From Dokdonia sp. PRO95 (lineage in GTDB: Bacteria > Bacteroidota > Bacteroidia > Flavobacteriales > Flavobacteriaceae), in assembly GCF_000355805.1 (NCBI RefSeq), contig NZ_CM001837.1, forward strand, positions 13,434 through 77,433: a DNA stretch of 64,000 bases, in the 5' to 3' direction. Positions 61,936-64,000 of this stretch are shown in pieces; position 1 is the first letter of the stretch, and the number at the start of each line of letters is the position of its first letter. A program made the position numbers and the translations under genes. The notes under the pieces were generated by a model. That model was given only the letters and a program-made list of their open reading frames with translations. It searched no databases and had not been told where the DNA came from.

Positions 61936-62463
61936 CTACCAATTACTTCTTTTCATTAAGTTTTCTATATGCGCATAGTGATGACTACTATGCCATGCGT
62001 AGTGCCCTAGATTTTCTTTTAAGGTTACTACCTTATTTCCGTCGGGATGTGTGAAGTTTCTATTGTACTGTTCTTCTGTCATTACCTTAAGTAATTGCAC
62101 CAGTTTGTGATGGATCACCTCAAGATGTCGCAGTGACCATTCTATAGGTGATGCTTCTAGATCAGGCAGCATTGTCCATGCCTTCTCGTCATACGCTTTG
62201 ATAATAGGATTATCTTCTGTAAGTGCCCATTTAAAACGTATGTAACTATTGTGATGACTATCTGCTAGATGATGCACGACTTGGCGCACTGTCCATCCTT
62301 CAGGTCTATATGGGGTATCTAGCTGCTGGTCACTTAAATCCTTTGTAAGTGCTCGTAGTCTAGCAGGCAATTGGTCTAAAGTTTCAATCCACGCTGTGAG
62401 ATGTTCTTGATTAATCTGCGCAGGTGCTTGAAATTTTCCTATAGGATATTGTAGTGTTTCCAT
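61936..62463 (-). CDS. YfiT-family DinB-like metal-dependent protein
   Basis: The start at 62463 ('METLQYPIGKFQAPAQINQEHL') gives 175 residues, the usual size; an upstream ATG would add 18 unconserved residues. It has the four-helix DinB fold with the metal-binding His pattern: 'VVHHLADSHHNSYIRFKWAL' and 'YAWHSSHHYAHI'. The 'YPIGKF' start is characteristic of the YfiT (BstA-like) group, in Bacillus linked to bacillithiol transfer; in other bacteria the thiol or substrate is uncertain. It precedes a terminator in the direction of the next gene. Confidence 0.88.
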   Translation of the reverse strand: METLQYPIGKFQAPAQINQEHLTAWIETLDQLPARLRALTKDLSDQQLDTPYRPEGWTVRQVVHHLADSHHNSYIRFKWALTEDNPIIKAYDEKAWTMLPDLEASPIEWSLRHLEVIHHKLVQLLKVMTEEQYNRNFTHPDGNKVVTLKENLGHYAWHSSHHYAHIENLMKRSNW

Positions 62464-62520
62464 ATCATCAAAAATAGCAAAGCTTTGCGATACAAAACAT
62501 AATTGACACAATTCCATAAA

Positions 62521-62548
62521 AAAAGGTCTGACGCAAGTCAGACCTTTT
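62521..62548. terminator. Terminator between the PPIase and YfiT-like genes
   Basis: AAAAGGTCTGAC (62521-62532) pairs perfectly with GTCAGACCTTTT (62537-62548) around the loop GCAA. On the minus strand it follows the PPIase gene and precedes the YfiT-like gene. Confidence 0.9.
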
Positions 62549-62569
62549 AATATATATATCAGAAACTAA

Positions 62570-63502
62570 TTACTTTACAGCAACGAGCTCTACGTCAAAT
62601 ACTAATGTTGCATTAGGAGGAATTACTCCACCTGCACCAGCGCTTCCGTATCCTAAATCTGAAGGAATTACTAAACGTGCTTTATCTCCTACGTTTAATA
62701 AAGAAATCCCCTCATCCCATCCTGGAATTACTTGTCCTACTCCTAATTGAAAATCAATAGGTTGATTTCTTTTAAATGAGCTATCAAACACAGTTCCATC
62801 AGGAAGTGCTCCTTTGTAATGTACAGAAACGGTTTTACCTTTTTCTGCTTTTGCTCCACTACCTTTTTGTATAATCTGGTAGCGCAAACCGCTAGCTGTA
62901 GTTTCAAAACCTGTAGCTAGTGCTTCAATCTCTGCAGCCTGAGCTGCTCTTTCTTCTTCAATGCGCTTTGCTCTTGAACCTTCAAAAGTTCTAAAAGCTT
63001 CAACAGCGTTCCATGCTTCTGCCTCTGCTCCTACTCTAATGATTTCGATTTTTGTCATCTCATCACCTTGAGCCACTGCATTTACAACTTCTTGTCCTTC
63101 AACAACGTTACCAAAAACAGTGTGCTTACCGTCTAACCAATCTGTAGGGATGTGTGTAATAAAAAACTGAGTACCGTTTGTTCCTGGACCTGCATTTGCC
63201 ATAGAAAGTTTTCCTGGAGCATCATGCTTCAAGTCTGGGTGAATCTCATCATCAAATTTGTATCCTCCATCACCAGTTCCCGTTCCTAGTGGGCAACCAC
63301 CTTGGATCATAAAATCAGGAATTACACGATGAAATTTTAAACCGTCATAATATGGAGTTCCTTGAGGCTTTTGTGAGTTCTCAAGGTTACCTTCTGCTAG
63401 TGCTACAAAGTTTCCTACCGTTCCTGGCGTCTTCTCGTGCTCTAATTTTAAAGTAATTTCGCCTTTTGGCGTATGTATCTTTGCGTAAATTCCGTCTTGC
63501 AT
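62570..63502 (-). CDS. Peptidyl-prolyl isomerase, cyclophilin-FKBP fusion
   Basis: The 310-residue protein has two unrelated proline isomerase domains. Residues 1-165 are a cyclophilin: 'GLKFHRVIPDFMIQGGCPLGTGTGDGGYKF', 'MANAGPGTNGTQFFITHIPTDWLDGKHTVFGNV'. Residues about 205-310 are an FKBP: 'VSVHYKGALPDGTVFDSSFKRNQPIDFQLGVGQVIPGWDEGI' and 'IPSDLGYGSAGAGGVIPPNATLVFDVEL'. A helical linker rich in Glu/Ala joins them. There is no signal peptide, so it acts in the cytoplasm on protein folding. Single gene, with terminator downstream. Confidence 0.93.
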   Translation of the reverse strand: MQDGIYAKIHTPKGEITLKLEHEKTPGTVGNFVALAEGNLENSQKPQGTPYYDGLKFHRVIPDFMIQGGCPLGTGTGDGGYKFDDEIHPDLKHDAPGKLSMANAGPGTNGTQFFITHIPTDWLDGKHTVFGNVVEGQEVVNAVAQGDEMTKIEIIRVGAEAEAWNAVEAFRTFEGSRAKRIEEERAAQAAEIEALATGFETTASGLRYQIIQKGSGAKAEKGKTVSVHYKGALPDGTVFDSSFKRNQPIDFQLGVGQVIPGWDEGISLLNVGDKARLVIPSDLGYGSAGAGGVIPPNATLVFDVELVAVK

Positions 63503-63661
63503 TATCCTTATTTTTAATGAGCTGCAAAGATACTATTTACTAGTGGGAAGGCAAATATGCTTGCGCGAAAATGTTACAATCCTACACAATGTAAGCTTCA
63601 AGTATTACAATCCTCAATTCAGAAGCCTTCCATATTGAAAATCAACACCTAAGAACCTCAA

Positions 63662-64000
63662 CTATCGCTCCACTTCAATCACCTCAAGATTCTCAATCTT
63701 GCCTGCATGAACTGTAAATCTGAGCATAGTGCGCACTTTGTGAAAGCCATGTTTACCTATCGCTCCTGGATTCATATGTAGTAGTCCTCTTTTTTTATCT
63801 GGCATCACCTTTAAGATGTGGCTATGCCCGCAAATAAAAAGCTTAGGTGGGTTACTATAAATCTCCTCGCGTATGGCTGGAGAGTATCTTCCTGGATAAC
63901 CTCCTATGTGAGTAATCAAAACATCTACCCCTTCACAAACAAACCTGTTATTAAGAGGAAATTCTTGTCGCGCCTCTGTGTCATCTATATTTCCAAAAAC
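63662..64000 (-). CDS. Metallophosphoesterase, YfcE/MJ0936-like (5' end outside the window)
   Basis: The frame stays open to the window edge, so the start is missing. The 112 visible residues begin 'VFGNIDDTEARQEFPLNN' (the conserved 'GN.D' metal motif), then 'VLITHIGGYPGRY' and 'LFICGHSHILKVMPDKKRGLLHMNPGAIGKHGFHKVRTM', which contain the GHSH metal site and the NPGA motif of YfcE-type phosphodiesterases. Members hydrolyse phosphodiesters with two metal ions in the cytoplasm. The exact substrate is unknown. A shorter reading from an internal TTG is not needed, since conserved residues lie before it. Confidence 0.88.
   Translation of the reverse strand, partial: VFGNIDDTEARQEFPLNNRFVCEGVDVLITHIGGYPGRYSPAIREEIYSNPPKLFICGHSHILKVMPDKKRGLLHMNPGAIGKHGFHKVRTMLRFTVHAGKIENLEVIEVER

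Noticed and set aside
1-64000. tRNA, rRNA, tmRNA, transposase or phage genes
   Set aside because: None were recognised on reading; a tRNA or Rfam scan was not possible here, so short RNAs cannot be excluded.

Overview
The window looks like chromosomal DNA of a marine member of the Flavobacteriaceae. The evidence is AT-rich sequence, Bacteroidota-type -7 promoter boxes (TAnnTTTG), mostly weak or absent Shine-Dalgarno sites, type IX secretion proteins (PorP/SprF and a gliding-motility C-terminal domain), a type III glutamine synthetase, a Bacteroidota-style curli locus and a fused IcmF mutase. A Dokdonia/Krokinobacter-like genus is my guess from general familiarity and was not tested.

Region 1 (1-10.6 kb) is accessory DNA. 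Single genes or gene pairs, all on the + strand, are separated by long intergenic repeats that recur almost unchanged. The cargo is a DUF2306-like membrane protein, a VapBC-like toxin-antitoxin pair, a leucine-rich-repeat lipoprotein, an S41 peptidase, a double-DTG aspartyl protease and a small lipoprotein. Repeats start at an AAC close to the stop codon of the preceding gene and finish at CTGTT just before the next. In at least two units the bases after that GTT are complementary to the bases at the end of the same unit, which is the signature of integron gene cassettes. No integrase lies in the window. A Cys-rich secreted protein and a TonB-dependent receptor (4.1-6.7 kb) sit between the two halves of one repeat, as if inserted.

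Region 2 (10.7-23.4 kb) is mostly core metabolism: a seven-bladed propeller lipoprotein, IcmF (coenzyme-B12 mutase), PurU, a DUF4197 lipoprotein, then a minus-strand group of a BtuF-like protein, PyrF, PrfA, two paralogous seven-TM proteins and a PurM-like enzyme.

Region 3 (23.7-33.5 kb) is about surfaces: a secreted MACPF protein with a long ankyrin-repeat tail, convergent to a complete curli operon (csgA, csgB, csgE, csgF, csgG and a propeller lipoprotein) with unusual domain fusions in CsgE and CsgG.

Region 4 (33.9-64 kb) is mainly housekeeping: divergent GSIII and GSII glutamine synthetases, a Na+/Ca2+ exchanger, Rel/Spo, a Fur-family regulator and PurA, an OstA-like protein, a lytic transglycosylase with a hydrolase, a type IX secretion operon (giant repeat protein, PorP/SprF, OmpA), DnaK, a TetR regulator with an ABC1 kinase, FabH, a YfiT/DinB protein, a cyclophilin-FKBP fusion and a partial phosphodiesterase.

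A perfect palindrome with core TTTCGCGAAA occurs 17 times across the window, 13 times between genes. Three of the four coding copies are read in the same frame as Ala-Phe-Ala-Lys-Ala-Gln. Together with the cassette-like array and the MACPF-ankyrin protein it is the most interesting feature here. No rRNA, tRNA, CRISPR array, transposase or replication origin was recognised.
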